Below, in pieces: positions 51,849 through 61,148 of a stretch of DNA of 64,000 bases; position 1 is the first letter of the stretch, and every line of letters begins with the position of its first letter. A program made the position numbers and the translations under genes. Location: the NCBI RefSeq assembly GCF_023684385.1, contig NZ_JAGSOJ010000001.1, positions 806,001-870,000 on the forward strand. Reading direction: 5' to 3'. The notes below the pieces were generated by a model that saw only the letters and a program-made list of their open reading frames with translations, was not told where the DNA came from and made no database searches. Origin of the DNA: Oceanirhabdus seepicola. Its GTDB lineage: Bacteria > Bacillota > Clostridia > Clostridiales > Clostridiaceae.

Positions 51849-53474
51849 TTACATTTCATCACTACCCTGCATTACCTCAACTACTCTACTATAATCATCT
51901 CTAAAATTCCAAACAATCTCAATCTCATTTTCACTATAAACATATATTGAATCAACAAGTTCATTTACTAACTCTCTGCTTAATTCTTTGATTTCGTGTT
52001 TATTTTTAAAGTGTTCAACAAATTGATTTTCCGATTCTTTATTTTTTAGTTTTTGAAGTTCATACTCTGTTTCCACTTTACTAATCTGGAAGGTTGTTTC
52101 TTCAATTTCTCCATTGTATTTCTCTTTCTGTTTTAGGTAGTCATCTTTGGTTATATTGCCATCTAAATATTTCTCATACTCCTCTATTTTCAAAGCATTT
52201 AGCCTTTCAATATATTGCTGAGCCTTTCTTATGGATTGAAGTAATTCAAGAATTTCATTCTCAGATTTTTGTTTTATTTGTAGAATAAGTTCTTCTGACT
52301 TATTCGCTATTTGAGCTTGCTTTCGTATGGTTTCTAATAGTATTTCTATAATTAATTGCTCTTTAATTCTTCCCTTAAAGCAGGAACAGTTTTCATCATA
52401 ATAATTACTCCTACATAGATAATAAATAACCTTGGTATGAGATCGTTGGAGGCTTTTCTTACATATACCACACTTAACTTTCCCATAAATAACTCTGGTA
52501 GTATCAAATATTCGTTCTTTGCGTTTTTTTACTTGACCAATAATCTTTTGTGTTTGTATATAAAGGTCTTCACTTATAATAGCTTCATGGGTATTGGGAA
52601 CCACAATCCATTCCTCTCTTGGTACTGCCCTTGTGCTTCTACTATTTACATTAGGGATTTCTCTTTTATGATTAACTGTTTTGCCAGTATATGTTTCATC
52701 TCTGAGAATTTTTAAAATCGCCATAGAATTCCAAAGCAAATTTCCTTTTGCTTTTCTCCACTTCTTATTATCATGATTATTTTGAAAATGTCTTGCAGGT
52801 GACGGAACACCTTCCCCATTAAGCATTTTTGCAATTGTACTGATATTATTTCCTTGAACAACTAATTTATAAATTCGCTTAACTATAACAGCAGCTTCCT
52901 TATCAACTACAATTGTATTTTTCTTATTTTTGGATTTAAGATATCCATAAGGAGCAAATGAACCAATATACTCTCCTTTTTTCATCTTGGCTCTTTTAGC
53001 TATCTTTACTTTCTGGGATAAGTCTTTACTGTAGAGATCATAGATTAGGTTCTTCAATCCGATATCCAAACCTGCAGTCATCCCTTTATCTCTTGCACTG
53101 TCATATCCATCATTTACTGATATAAAGCGAACTCCTAAAAAAGGAAATACTTGCTCTAAGTAATCGCCAAGCTCCAAATAACTTCTACCTAACCTTGAAA
53201 AATCTTTTACCACAATACAGTCAATTTCTCTCTGTCTTACTTTACTTAAAAGACTTTGAACTGCTGGGCGGTGAAAATTCGTACCACTGTATCCATCATC
53301 ACAGAACTCCAAAATATTGCAATCAGCTAAATCCTCATGGTGACTTATAAAATCCATCAATAAATCTCGTTGATTACTTACACTGTTACTTTCAAACTTT
53401 GTATCGTTTGTTGAAATGTCAGTATCTTCATTAGAAAGCCTGATGTACATAGCAACTATTCTATTCTTGCTCAT
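51849..53474 (-). CDS. Large serine recombinase 1
   Basis: A 541-residue site-specific recombinase. Catalytic Ser14 lies in AMYIRLSNED; resolvase-domain motifs SVSNQRDLL, GYSGTNFHRP and KDFSRLGRSYLELG follow. The recombinase domain (FAPYGYLKS ... GEGVPSPARHF) is next, and a zinc ribbon with CGICKK and later Cys lies at about 335-375, followed by a coiled coil. This is the full TnpX/TndX-type architecture. It overlaps the preceding recombinase by 14 bp, so all three are one operon. Such enzymes integrate and excise mobile elements between attP and attB. Confidence 0.9.
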   Translation of the reverse strand: MSKNRIVAMYIRLSNEDTDISTNDTKFESNSVSNQRDLLMDFISHHEDLADCNILEFCDDGYSGTNFHRPAVQSLLSKVRQREIDCIVVKDFSRLGRSYLELGDYLEQVFPFLGVRFISVNDGYDSARDKGMTAGLDIGLKNLIYDLYSKDLSQKVKIAKRAKMKKGEYIGSFAPYGYLKSKNKKNTIVVDKEAAVIVKRIYKLVVQGNNISTIAKMLNGEGVPSPARHFQNNHDNKKWRKAKGNLLWNSMAILKILRDETYTGKTVNHKREIPNVNSRSTRAVPREEWIVVPNTHEAIISEDLYIQTQKIIGQVKKRKERIFDTTRVIYGKVKCGICKKSLQRSHTKVIYYLCRSNYYDENCSCFKGRIKEQLIIEILLETIRKQAQIANKSEELILQIKQKSENEILELLQSIRKAQQYIERLNALKIEEYEKYLDGNITKDDYLKQKEKYNGEIEETTFQISKVETEYELQKLKNKESENQFVEHFKNKHEIKELSRELVNELVDSIYVYSENEIEIVWNFRDDYSRVVEVMQGSDEM

Positions 53475-55173
53475 TAGATTTTACCTCTGTTTCTAAAGTA
53501 CTAATATAATTAAGTAATTCCTCATATTCATCCCTAAACTTAAAATTAACCTTAATACTTCTGTCAGAATACAATTCAACGGTTTCTATGAGTGATGTTA
53601 CAATTTCTTTTGTTAATACTTTTTCATCTTCGAAAACTCTAAAGGCAGTTATCCACTTATTTTCATGGGTATAAATTTCATCATACTTCTTTTTTTGAAG
53701 CTGTAATTCATCTAACCTATCTTTTAATGTATCTTTATCTTTTTCATATTTATTTTTAGCATATAAATACTCTTGTTCTGTAAGAAGCTGGTCAAGATAA
53801 TCATCATAAAGAGAACTACTTAAACAAATACATCTTTCAATCTGTGATTTCACTTTTTTAATTTCATTTGCAAGATTATCTTTTTCCTCCTGAAATCTTA
53901 TACTAGAATTTGCTTTACTTATAATATTGTCTATAGATGTAACTATATTTATCATGCTGCCAATAGAAGTATATACTGCATCAATCATATCTTTTTCTGA
54001 TATATATTTTTTTGTACATTTATATCCACCATTATCATGGTAAGTAGAGCACAGATAATAATATGAAACTTTAGTATTTTTAATCTGTCTTTTGTATATA
54101 AGCTTATTCTTGCAATCTCCACAAACAGCTATATTCTTAAAAATATTCTCTTTTTTTTCTAAGTGCTTATTTTTTTCAAGCCTTTTACAAAACTCTTCAT
54201 TAACTTTCATTCTCTTATTATGAACAATATCAAAAGTTTCTTGGTCTATTATGGGTTCATGGTCATTTTCAATAATTGTCCATTCACTCCTTGGCACTCT
54301 TGATTTTCTCTTTCCTTCATAAAGAGAAGCCTGTATTTTCCCATAAATCTTATGTCCTAAGTACACTTCATTTTCTGTAATTGTTTTAATTGCCTGGCGC
54401 TGCCAAATACTATTATTGTAACGGTCATTTTTCCATACACCTTTTAAATACTTGTATTTGCTTGGGGATGCTATTTCCATATCATTTAATCTCCTAGCGA
54501 TTACTGTATCACTAAGACCTTCTACTTTCCATTTGTATATTTGATTAATAACTACAGCTGCTTCTTCATCAACTCCAAGCTTATAGCTACCATCCTCTGG
54601 TTTACTGTATCCATAAGGTACATGAGCACCTATAAATTCGCCCTTTGACTGTCTTTCTCTAAAGGTAGATATGATTTTCTTAGATATATCCTTTGTATAA
54701 ACATCATTTAAAAGATTCTTTAAAGAAATAATCAAACCATCATTTATATTCTCAGTATTAAAACTGTCATAATTATCATTGATGGAAATAAAACGAACCC
54801 CAAGAAAAGGAAAAATTTTCTCAAGATAGTTTCCTGTTTCAATATAATCTCTACCAAAGCGTGAAAGATCTTTCACTACTATACAATTTACTTTCCCAGC
54901 TCTAACATCATTCATCAATCGATTAAATTCAGGACGGTCAAAATTAGTTCCCTTTTGCCCATTATCTGTATATATTGAGCAAATCTCTAAATATGGTCTC
55001 TCTTCAACAAATTGTTTCAGTAAGTATGTCTGATTTCCTATGGAATCGCTGTCTTTTCTATCACGTACATCCTCAATAGAAAGTCTTACATATAGTGCTG
55101 TTTTAAATATTTTCTTTTTAGATATTCTTTCTTTTTTAGCTACAACAGCCTGTCTTTTACTTTTTCTTGCCAT
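53461..55173 (-). CDS. Large serine recombinase 2
   Basis: A 570-residue paralogue with an extra basic N-terminal extension (MARKSKRQAVVAKKERISKK). Catalytic Ser32 is in ALYVRLSIED, followed by QKGTNFDRPEFN, VKDLSRFGRDYIETG and a zinc-binding part beginning VCGDCKNK. A long coiled coil precedes the C-terminus. TAAGGAGG precedes the start. The gene lies two bases after recombinase 3 and overlaps recombinase 1. All catalytic motifs are intact. Confidence 0.9.
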   Translation of the reverse strand: MARKSKRQAVVAKKERISKKKIFKTALYVRLSIEDVRDRKDSDSIGNQTYLLKQFVEERPYLEICSIYTDNGQKGTNFDRPEFNRLMNDVRAGKVNCIVVKDLSRFGRDYIETGNYLEKIFPFLGVRFISINDNYDSFNTENINDGLIISLKNLLNDVYTKDISKKIISTFRERQSKGEFIGAHVPYGYSKPEDGSYKLGVDEEAAVVINQIYKWKVEGLSDTVIARRLNDMEIASPSKYKYLKGVWKNDRYNNSIWQRQAIKTITENEVYLGHKIYGKIQASLYEGKRKSRVPRSEWTIIENDHEPIIDQETFDIVHNKRMKVNEEFCKRLEKNKHLEKKENIFKNIAVCGDCKNKLIYKRQIKNTKVSYYYLCSTYHDNGGYKCTKKYISEKDMIDAVYTSIGSMINIVTSIDNIISKANSSIRFQEEKDNLANEIKKVKSQIERCICLSSSLYDDYLDQLLTEQEYLYAKNKYEKDKDTLKDRLDELQLQKKKYDEIYTHENKWITAFRVFEDEKVLTKEIVTSLIETVELYSDRSIKVNFKFRDEYEELLNYISTLETEVKSNEQE

Positions 55174-55175
55174 AA

Positions 55176-56843
55176 TTAAATTACCTCCTTAAATGCAACA
55201 TTTGCATCAAAGGATTCTGATTTTTTTGCACTTTCTATAAAGCGAATAGCACTTTCATATTCTGTTTGATGTCTAAAATGTATATCTATTTTTCCATTCT
55301 CATATACATAAATTTTCTCAAATAATGAAACAACTACTTTTCTAGTAAGCTTTTCAATATTTTGATACTGCTTAAAATGCTCAATCCATAAATTACTTGC
55401 AGCCTTATTGCTTATAATATCCTCTATCTCTTGTTTACGATTTAATATAAGCTTTTCTGCCTTTTGAATTTTAGCATTGTATCTTTTCACATGATCTTGA
55501 TATTCTTCTTTAGTAATTTCTTTATCTACAAAATGTTCATATGATATCAGTTTATATCTTTGAAACTTTTCTAATTCTCCTTGTGCTTTAACAATTTGAA
55601 CATCTAGTTTTAATATTTCTTCTTGCTTATAAGGTAAATTATCTATATAAGTAAGAACATGTTCAATATCAATAATACTATGTATATGAACATTTAAGGC
55701 TGCTAAAATAGCTTCTTTAAATACCTTTTCACTTATATTGTGGGTAGTACAACTATTTTTATCATTTCTATTAGTTGAACAGGTATAGTAGTAATATTTT
55801 TTACCCTTAGCAGGAACTGTCTTACGGATCATGTTCTCTTTACAATCACCACATGCAATAATTCCTGAAAAAAGATACACTGTTTTCTTTTTAGGGGCAA
55901 TACGAGTGTCATGAAGCAATAATCCATTTACTGTTGTAAACAGTTCTTTTGATATAATTGGCTCGTGTGAATTTTCTACTCTTACCCATTCTTCTTTAGG
56001 TCGTTCAACTCTTGTTTTTATTTTATAGTTTGGAGTAGTTCTTTTTCCTTGCTCTAATACTCCTATATATAACTCATTGGTTAAGATACGCCTAATCGCA
56101 ACGGCAGACCATAGTGCCTGCTGTTTTACTTTGAAGGCAGTTTTGTATCTTTTTCCTAGAGAACGTTTATATTCCATTGGGGATAAAATTCCGATATCAT
56201 TTAATCTATTAGCAATTCCTTGCTGACTCATTCCTTCGAGTTTCCACTTAAAAATATCACGTATAATAGAAGCTGCATATTCATCTATCTCAAGTTTATT
56301 CTTATTATTCTCAGATTTCTTATAGCCGTAAGCGGCAAAAGAGCCAATAAAATCTCCCTTTTTACGCTTGACTTCAAGTTGACTCCTGATTTTAATTGAA
56401 GAATCTCTGCAATATGAATCATTTATTAAATTTTTAAAGGGAATCATTATGTTATCAGTTAGATTTGAACCTTCTTCACTATCATAATTATCATTGATAG
56501 CTATGAAACGCACACCAAGAAAAGGAAATATCTTTTCAATATATTTTCCTGACTCAATATAGTTTCTTCCAAAACGTGAAAGGTCTTTTACAACAACACA
56601 GTTTATCTTGCCTGCCTTAATATCCTCCATCATTTCTAAAAAAGCAGGACGATTAAAGTCAACACCACTATATCCATCATCTACTTTTATAGAAGAAATA
56701 TTGATGTCAGACTTTGCTTTTAAGTATTCTTGAATAAGTTCTTTTTGATTTGAAATGCTGTTACTTTCTTCCTTATCTCCATCATCTCTTGAAAGTCTAA
56801 CGTAGATAGCAGCATTATAATTTTTTTCATTTAAAATATCCAT
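55176..56843 (-). CDS. Large serine recombinase 3 (first of the operon)
   Basis: A 555-residue recombinase with catalytic Ser18 in AIYVRLSRDD, the GYSGVDFNRPAF and VKDLSRFGRNYIESG blocks, a recombinase domain with FAAYGYKKS, and a zinc ribbon starting ACGDCKEN. TTAGGAGG lies before the ATG. It is the first gene of the three-gene operon and follows a DUF6870-like small gene. Three consecutive, diverged large serine recombinases are reported in some Firmicute integrative elements (Tn1806-like), where all three may be needed for movement. Confidence 0.9.
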   Translation of the reverse strand: MDILNEKNYNAAIYVRLSRDDGDKEESNSISNQKELIQEYLKAKSDINISSIKVDDGYSGVDFNRPAFLEMMEDIKAGKINCVVVKDLSRFGRNYIESGKYIEKIFPFLGVRFIAINDNYDSEEGSNLTDNIMIPFKNLINDSYCRDSSIKIRSQLEVKRKKGDFIGSFAAYGYKKSENNKNKLEIDEYAASIIRDIFKWKLEGMSQQGIANRLNDIGILSPMEYKRSLGKRYKTAFKVKQQALWSAVAIRRILTNELYIGVLEQGKRTTPNYKIKTRVERPKEEWVRVENSHEPIISKELFTTVNGLLLHDTRIAPKKKTVYLFSGIIACGDCKENMIRKTVPAKGKKYYYYTCSTNRNDKNSCTTHNISEKVFKEAILAALNVHIHSIIDIEHVLTYIDNLPYKQEEILKLDVQIVKAQGELEKFQRYKLISYEHFVDKEITKEEYQDHVKRYNAKIQKAEKLILNRKQEIEDIISNKAASNLWIEHFKQYQNIEKLTRKVVVSLFEKIYVYENGKIDIHFRHQTEYESAIRFIESAKKSESFDANVAFKEVI

Positions 56844-56993
56844 TTGTAAAGCCTCCTAATTGTTTAAAGTATTAGCAAAACTTTAAACACATTAGGCTTC
56901 ACTGATTCTAGTCCAATAAAAGCTTAGCATGAAATCAACTACGAGTCCAGTTAGAATTGCTGCTTATCTGTTAAGTTTTGCCTTCTATTTTTT

Positions 56994-57245
56994 CTATAAA
57001 CTTTTGAAATATTTTTCTAATCTTTCTTCTAAAGTTGCTGTTGTATCTGCAAAACTAATTTTAATAACAATATTGCCACATCTAAAACAATAAGGATTTT
57101 TAACTTGTCTTATAAAATCTTTTTTTCTTTCCTCTACTGATAAATCTGTATTAACTTTTACCGTTTTTATATCAACTAAAGTAGCTGGATCTACTTTGCG
57201 TATATCTATATTTTTCATTTCTTCTATATCAGATGCTCTAATCAT
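56994..57245 (-). CDS. DUF6870-like small protein of integrative elements
   Basis: An 83-residue protein from the ATG at 57245, which has AAGGAG upstream; a longer in-frame version to 57302 lacks a ribosome binding site. The sequence contains VDPATLVDIKTVKVNTDL and NPYCFRCGNIVIKISFADT and ends LEERLEKYFKSL. This pattern (an Ile/Val-rich strand, a CFRCG knuckle and a final LEERLEKYL-type helix) is that of a small protein found beside serine recombinases in clostridial mobile elements. Its role is unknown. It lies 150 bp upstream of recombinase 3; that gap may carry the attachment site or promoter. Confidence 0.75.
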   Translation of the reverse strand: MIRASDIEEMKNIDIRKVDPATLVDIKTVKVNTDLSVEERKKDFIRQVKNPYCFRCGNIVIKISFADTTATLEERLEKYFKSL

Positions 57246-57298
57246 AAAATCGCTCCTTTCAAAAAAATTAAAGCAACTATTTTTATAACTGCTCAATA

Positions 57299-57427
57299 TC
57301 ATGATAAAAAATATTCTTCTTTTTTAACTTTCTTATTTATTTCATCTAAGATGGTCATGATACTGTGCTTTCGTTGCTTGCCATTTGTAGTAGCAAAGGT
57401 AGTTTTCCTGCTATACAATATATTCAG
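57299..57427 (-). pseudogene. Small coding relic upstream of the DUF6870-like gene
   Basis: Minus-strand translation gives YSRKTTFATTNGKQRKHSIM followed by TILDEINKKVKKEEYFLS to a stop. No convincing start is seen, and an in-frame stop lies about 10 codons upstream. Composition suggests the tail of a small mobile-element protein. Family not recognised. Confidence 0.3.
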
Positions 57428-57459
57428 TTTTCAAAGATCAAGAAAAGGTCATAAAAAAT

Positions 57460-57493
57460 CCCCTTCACTTCTTAAGCCGAAAAAGTGAAGGGG
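57460..57493. terminator. Strong intrinsic terminator
   Basis: CCCCTTCACTT (57460-57470) pairs with AAGTGAAGGGG (57483-57493), and flanking AAAAAATC and GGATTTTT can extend the stem. It isolates the recombinase unit from the decayed region on its right. Confidence 0.8.
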
Positions 57494-57794
57494 TGTCCGG
57501 ATTTTTGTTATTATTAAAATGATATCTGCATTTTTTCTAATTAATTTATTCTAATCTATTAGTTTAATATTCTCTATACTTTATATTTAATCTATATAAT
57601 ACTTACCTTCCAATAACCTATAAAAATTAAACTGTATAATTCAAGGAGAGTACAAAATGTCACTCCCCCCATGACATCTATATATTAGCTTTTTTATCTT
57701 ATCAAATAAATATTACCATTCCCCTATTATCAGTAAGCATATGAATAATTTTTTCTTTTTCTAATACATTACCTTCTCTTTATTAAGATTTTCA

Positions 57795-57880
57795 TAAAGG
57801 GGCGTGGGGATTCCCACTCTTCAAACACTATTGGCTATACCAATAGGAAGCTTGCCCTCACCAAAGCCAAAGGCTTTCTT
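57795..57880 (-). other. Structured remnant, candidate oriT-like or IS200/IS605-end sequence
   Basis: GTGGG-GATT-CCCAC (57804-57817) and CTATTGG-CTATA-CCAATAG (57828-57846) are adjacent perfect hairpins, followed by GCTTGCCCTCAC (57850-57861) and by an AAAGCC/GGCTTT hairpin (57866-57879). The same 12-mer occurs at 61131-61142. Hairpins beside a conserved GC-rich word are what one sees at oriT nick regions and also at the ends of IS605-type elements. I cannot decide between these. Confidence 0.35.
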
Positions 57881-57957
57881 CTTGGTCTTATGGGTATTGA
57901 AAATAAAGTTTCTCAAAATTAACAAGCTCACATCAGGAATACTTATCTAATCTTTTT

Positions 57958-58290
57958 TTCATTCTTTTATAAGATTGCATATTCTTAAATATTTTGATAC
58001 AGACCTACCTGAAAGATTATAAGTTTTCCCTTTTTCATCTGCACTTATCAACTTTCCGCCAACTTGGCGTGAAGTTTCATCACCCTTGATTTCATTAGCT
58101 TTTAGCAGACTTTCTATCTCTTTTAAATTTCTGTTCTTTTACTTTGAGAAGTTAGTGCCTTATCATGCTGTTTAATGCAGTAATCTTTCTGAATAAAGCA
58201 TATCACTAAAAGAACGCTGCATAAGATTGGTTTTAGTTAAAATAAGCATTGCTTCTTCATCTTCAAGGTTTTCCTTAATAACTAAAGGTT
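57958..58290 (-). pseudogene. Decayed ParB-like gene
   Basis: Frame pieces on the minus strand read LVIKENLEDEEAMLILTKTN, LMQRSFSDMLYSERL, then after frameshifts NRNLKEIESLLKANEIKGDE and TSRQVGGKL, and finally GKTYNLSGRSVSKYLRICNL plus IKE with a stop at 57958. TNL-x-QRSFSDML, followed by a TSRQVG ... LS-x-x-x-VxKYLRL segment, is typical of the ParB/Spo0J-like proteins carried by clostridial conjugative elements. At least two frameshifts and missing ends make it non-functional. Confidence 0.65.
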
Positions 58291-59126
58291 GCTAGGCTCT
58301 ACTAATCAAAACTTATCCAACAAACTTTCTTGTGCTAATTATTCTGAAAAAGAGCTACAGCAAATTGCTGAAGCTTTGTTATAACTATACGTTATTGGAT
58401 TATATTAATTCTTTAATTCTTTAGTTTTTTAATTTCTATTGTAGACATAATTAACCTTATTACATAACTATACAATTATCTGAAATTAAAATTTTTACCT
58501 TTTAATTGTTTTCTTTAAAACAACATCCCATCGTAATATTATACAAATTTTCGAGTACGCCTCCTTAATTCCCAATAATGTTACAATATATTAATATTTT
58601 TCATAAACATATAAAAATCAACAACAATTTCAAAGTATACAATTTACTAAATACAAAAGACCATGAAGTCTCAATCCATAGCTTTCTTCATAATCTTTCT
58701 CTATTTTATATTAAATTTAAAATAACATATCCCCTTACACCCTATCAAATACCAACTCTTACCTTAACACCATTAATTTGCTCTTTATTCTTAAAATCAT
58801 CACTATTTGTGTTAAAGTTAAAAAAGCTGGTAAAGTGCATGAATTCAAGGATTATTAGGTATCTTTGCGTTGTATTCCTACTACTGTCTCCATATGGGTA
58901 GTGTAGTCTTTAAAGATACTAACTATAAACGTTTTAAAATCAGTGATTCGGGTGGTTGTGTTTTGTTTTTTATCCTTTATGTAAAATTCATTAATATACG
59001 GTAATATAGTAATTCGTAATAAGTAGCTTCAAGGTTCTCTTAATTAATATTTGTAGTTTATTAGTATATAAGGTTATTACTTACGGCATATAGATCTTTT
59101 ATTGTGAATTAGGTACTATTAGAGAT
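58291..59126. other. Decayed region without a supported gene
   Basis: On the + strand a short piece LSNKLSCANYSEKELQQIAE (plus ALL) ends at 58382; it looks coding but has no start. The rest is A/T-rich. One 107-codon open frame (58578-58901) is composed mostly of Ile, Leu, Phe and Tyr without a ribosome binding site and is probably chance. I see no RNA gene or repeat here. Confidence 0.4.
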
Positions 59127-59579
59127 TTATTCTTTAATGGCTTTTATTTTTGATAGAACATATGTATTATACTTTTCAAAAAATTCAATAATTATTCGCT
59201 GCTCCTCTTTAGAAAAAGATTTTAAGAAATCTTTTTCATCTTCTTCCAATTTCTTGTGTCTGGTTTCATGTTTATCAAAGATTCTCTTACCTGAGTCTGT
59301 AAGTTTGAAATAGACTTCTTTTCTATTCCCCTCAATATTGTACTTAACAATATATTTTTTCCGTAATAGTTTTGTACTTATTTTTGTGATGCCTCCTTTG
59401 GTGATATTCATATCGAGTGCAATATTTGTAACATTAGGTTTATTACTGTTCTCTATTTTATCTAAACAATGAACTTCAGTGAGTGTCAAATTCTCATACG
59501 TTTCCTTGCTAAATTTCTCATAAAACTGCTCAGAGTTATGTAAAAAAGTCTGTTTTAAATCAAATAAGTAATTCTCCAT
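59127..59579 (-). CDS. MarR-family transcriptional regulator
   Basis: A 150-residue winged-helix protein. The start at 59579 is chosen because AGGAGG lies just upstream; an open frame extends to 59621 without one. The DNA-binding core runs LTLTEVHCLDKIENSNKPNV, then IALDMNITKGGITKISTKLL and the wing NIEGNRKEVYFKLTDSGKRI (residues about 30-110); the termini form the dimer helices. It is divergent from the cyclase-family hydrolase gene, with a double palindromic operator between them, and so is probably its local repressor. Confidence 0.85.
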   Translation of the reverse strand: MENYLFDLKQTFLHNSEQFYEKFSKETYENLTLTEVHCLDKIENSNKPNVTNIALDMNITKGGITKISTKLLRKKYIVKYNIEGNRKEVYFKLTDSGKRIFDKHETRHKKLEEDEKDFLKSFSKEEQRIIIEFFEKYNTYVLSKIKAIKE

Positions 59580-59804
59580 TATAACCTCCTGCATTTTAAA
59601 GTTTTTTCGTTGCCATATCAAAATACGTGTGAAAACTTCTGTTCATGTGTTAAAGTTTCACTATTCTAAAAATACTATATCAGAAATCCTACTGTTTGCC
59701 AAAAGTTTCATAGAAAGAATTATAAAAAACTCGTACCGTCACCAAATGTTCAAAAAACAACAAATATAACATATGAAAAACTAGAATTCGATTGAGTTTT
59801 TAAA

Positions 59805-59856
59805 ATATTGTTTACAAGGAAACAATATTATGATATTATTTCCTTGTAAACAATAT
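59805..59856. promoter_or_regulatory. Double MarR operator over the hydrolase promoter
   Basis: ATATTGTTTACAAGGAAA (59805-59822) and its complement at 59839-59856 form a perfect 18-bp inverted repeat with a 16-bp spacer. The left half is itself palindromic (ATTGTTT ... AAACAAT, 59807-59826). A rightward promoter TTTACA (59811-59816), 17 bp, TATTAT (59834-59839) lies within it, so repressor binding would block RNA polymerase. The mirror-image leftward promoter TTTACA, 17 bp, TATTGT may drive marR. The remaining gap to either gene is A/T-rich without other features. Confidence 0.75.
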
Positions 59857-60003
59857 CAGCTATGCTTATAAGTCGATTATATTTTATATCATTTTGTTTA
59901 TAGATATGAAATTAAATTAAACAAAACCAATAAGAATGATTACTTAAATATGATTAAGGGGACTTTAAGCTATTGAAAAATAAACCTAAATGGAGGAGAT
60001 TAG

Positions 60004-60567
60004 ATGTTATTAGATTTAACGCTTCCTATTAATATTAAAACAAAAGAGAAAGCAGAAAAAAATGAAAAGATAGTGGCGTATGGACACTTAGGAACTCATT
60101 TCGATATTATGGATAAGGAATTTCCACTAGAATATGTAGAAAGAGATGCCATTGCTTTTAATGTATCAGCGATAACGGATCGTGAAATCGAAGCAGATGA
60201 TATCAATATGGAGTTAGTTAATGAAGGTATGTTTGTTGGATTCTATTCTAATTTTATTGAAAAATATGATTATGGGACTAAAGAATACTTTGCTAAGCAT
60301 CCTGAATTGTCAAAATCTTTGATTGCTAAATTGCTTGAAAAGAAGGTCTCAGTAATTGGAATTGATTTCGCGGGTGTAAGACGTGATGTTGAACATACTG
60401 AAACCGATCAATATTGTGCTAATCATGGTGTTTTTATTGTTGAAAACCTATGTAATATGAAAAAACTTCTCGGAGTTGAAAAGTCAATTCAATTTAAGGC
60501 AAATACTTATCCACTCAATTATAAAGGTCTTACTGGAATTCCGTGTCGAGTTGTTGCGAAAGTATAA
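60004..60567 (+). CDS. Cyclase-family (kynurenine-formamidase-like) hydrolase
   Basis: A 187-residue metal-dependent hydrolase with the family's metal motif H28-x-G-T-H32-x-D34 (GHLGTHFD) and a second conserved block VIGIDFAGVRRDVEH at about 118-132, plus NHGVFIVENL. Members hydrolyse amide or ester bonds (arylformamidase is the best-known case). GGAGGAG precedes the ATG. It is a single gene behind a MarR operator and a strong terminator, a typical inducible detoxification or degradation unit. The substrate is unknown. Confidence 0.8.
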   Translation: MLLDLTLPINIKTKEKAEKNEKIVAYGHLGTHFDIMDKEFPLEYVERDAIAFNVSAITDREIEADDINMELVNEGMFVGFYSNFIEKYDYGTKEYFAKHPELSKSLIAKLLEKKVSVIGIDFAGVRRDVEHTETDQYCANHGVFIVENLCNMKKLLGVEKSIQFKANTYPLNYKGLTGIPCRVVAKV

Positions 60568-60593
60568 AAGTATTTTAATTTAGATAATGAATA

Positions 60594-60637
60594 AAGACAC
60601 TACCCTCTTTTGTAATACAAATAGAGGTTAGTGTCTT
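60594..60637 (+). terminator. Terminator of the hydrolase gene
   Basis: AAGACACTA (60594-60602) pairs with TAGTGTCTT (60629-60637), with an inner CCTCT/AGAGG. It lies about 25 bp after the stop codon. Confidence 0.85.
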
Positions 60638-60650
60638 ATAAAAAATAAAA

Positions 60651-60773
60651 TATTATAGAAAAAAAATTACTAAAGCTAGAAAAGAATACTTACGACACTT
60701 AGATTCTTTTGAAAAAGAAATATTAAAAGAAATGATGAATACAGCAGACAAGACATTAAAACTACCGGTATAA
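60651..60773 (+). pseudogene. Short C-terminal coding relic
   Basis: The + strand reads TKARKEYLRHLDSFEKEILK followed by EMMNTADKTLKLPV to a stop. No start codon or ribosome binding site precedes it, since the frame runs into the terminator. It is probably the tail of a gene lost during rearrangement of the mobile region. Family not recognised. Confidence 0.35.
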
Positions 60774-60839
60774 CTCTATTAACCACTCATTCTTTACTTA
60801 GTCGGTTGGTTGGTTTTAGTTATTGGTTCTTGTTATATG

Positions 60840-61142
60840 GTTCTTCTTTATAGGACAGCTGTGTCATATGGTTTATGTCATCCCTGTCCGCTGGTTTTGG
60901 TCAGACGTCTCCGACATATCCTGGGGCTTGGTCAGACGTGTTATGCTATTTGACCACGCATGTCCTAGTGTTTCTCCTTCTCAATCTCCTTAACTGCGGT
61001 CAGATATGTCCAAATCGTCCTTCTTGGTTAGTGTTTGACAATCTACCGTGTGTTAAGGGCTTAAGGTGTTTACCCAATCCATTTCTCATACTATTCTATG
61101 TCGGACTAAAAGCGCGTTTGTGACGGTTTCGCTTGCCCTCAC
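60840..61142. other. GC-richer non-coding stretch, possible transfer-origin remnant
   Basis: Base composition changes abruptly: this 300-bp stretch has far more G and C than its surroundings. GGTCAGACGT occurs twice (60899-60908 and 60930-60939), with a variant GGTCAGATATGTC at 60999-61011. It ends in GCTTGCCCTCAC (61131-61142), which is also present at 57850. An 82-codon open frame in it (60875-61123) has no ribosome binding site and unlikely composition, so I do not call a gene. Confidence 0.35.
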
Positions 61143-61148
61143 TTACTA

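Noticed and set aside
58578..58901. 107-codon + strand open frame
   Set aside because: Composition is dominated by Ile, Leu, Phe and Tyr as in random A/T-rich DNA, there is no ribosome binding site, and no family resemblance.
60875..61123. 82-codon + strand open frame in the GC-rich stretch
   Set aside because: No ribosome binding site, many Cys/Pro/Leu codons unlike neighbouring genes, and repeated DNA words run across it; more likely a structured or foreign non-coding segment.
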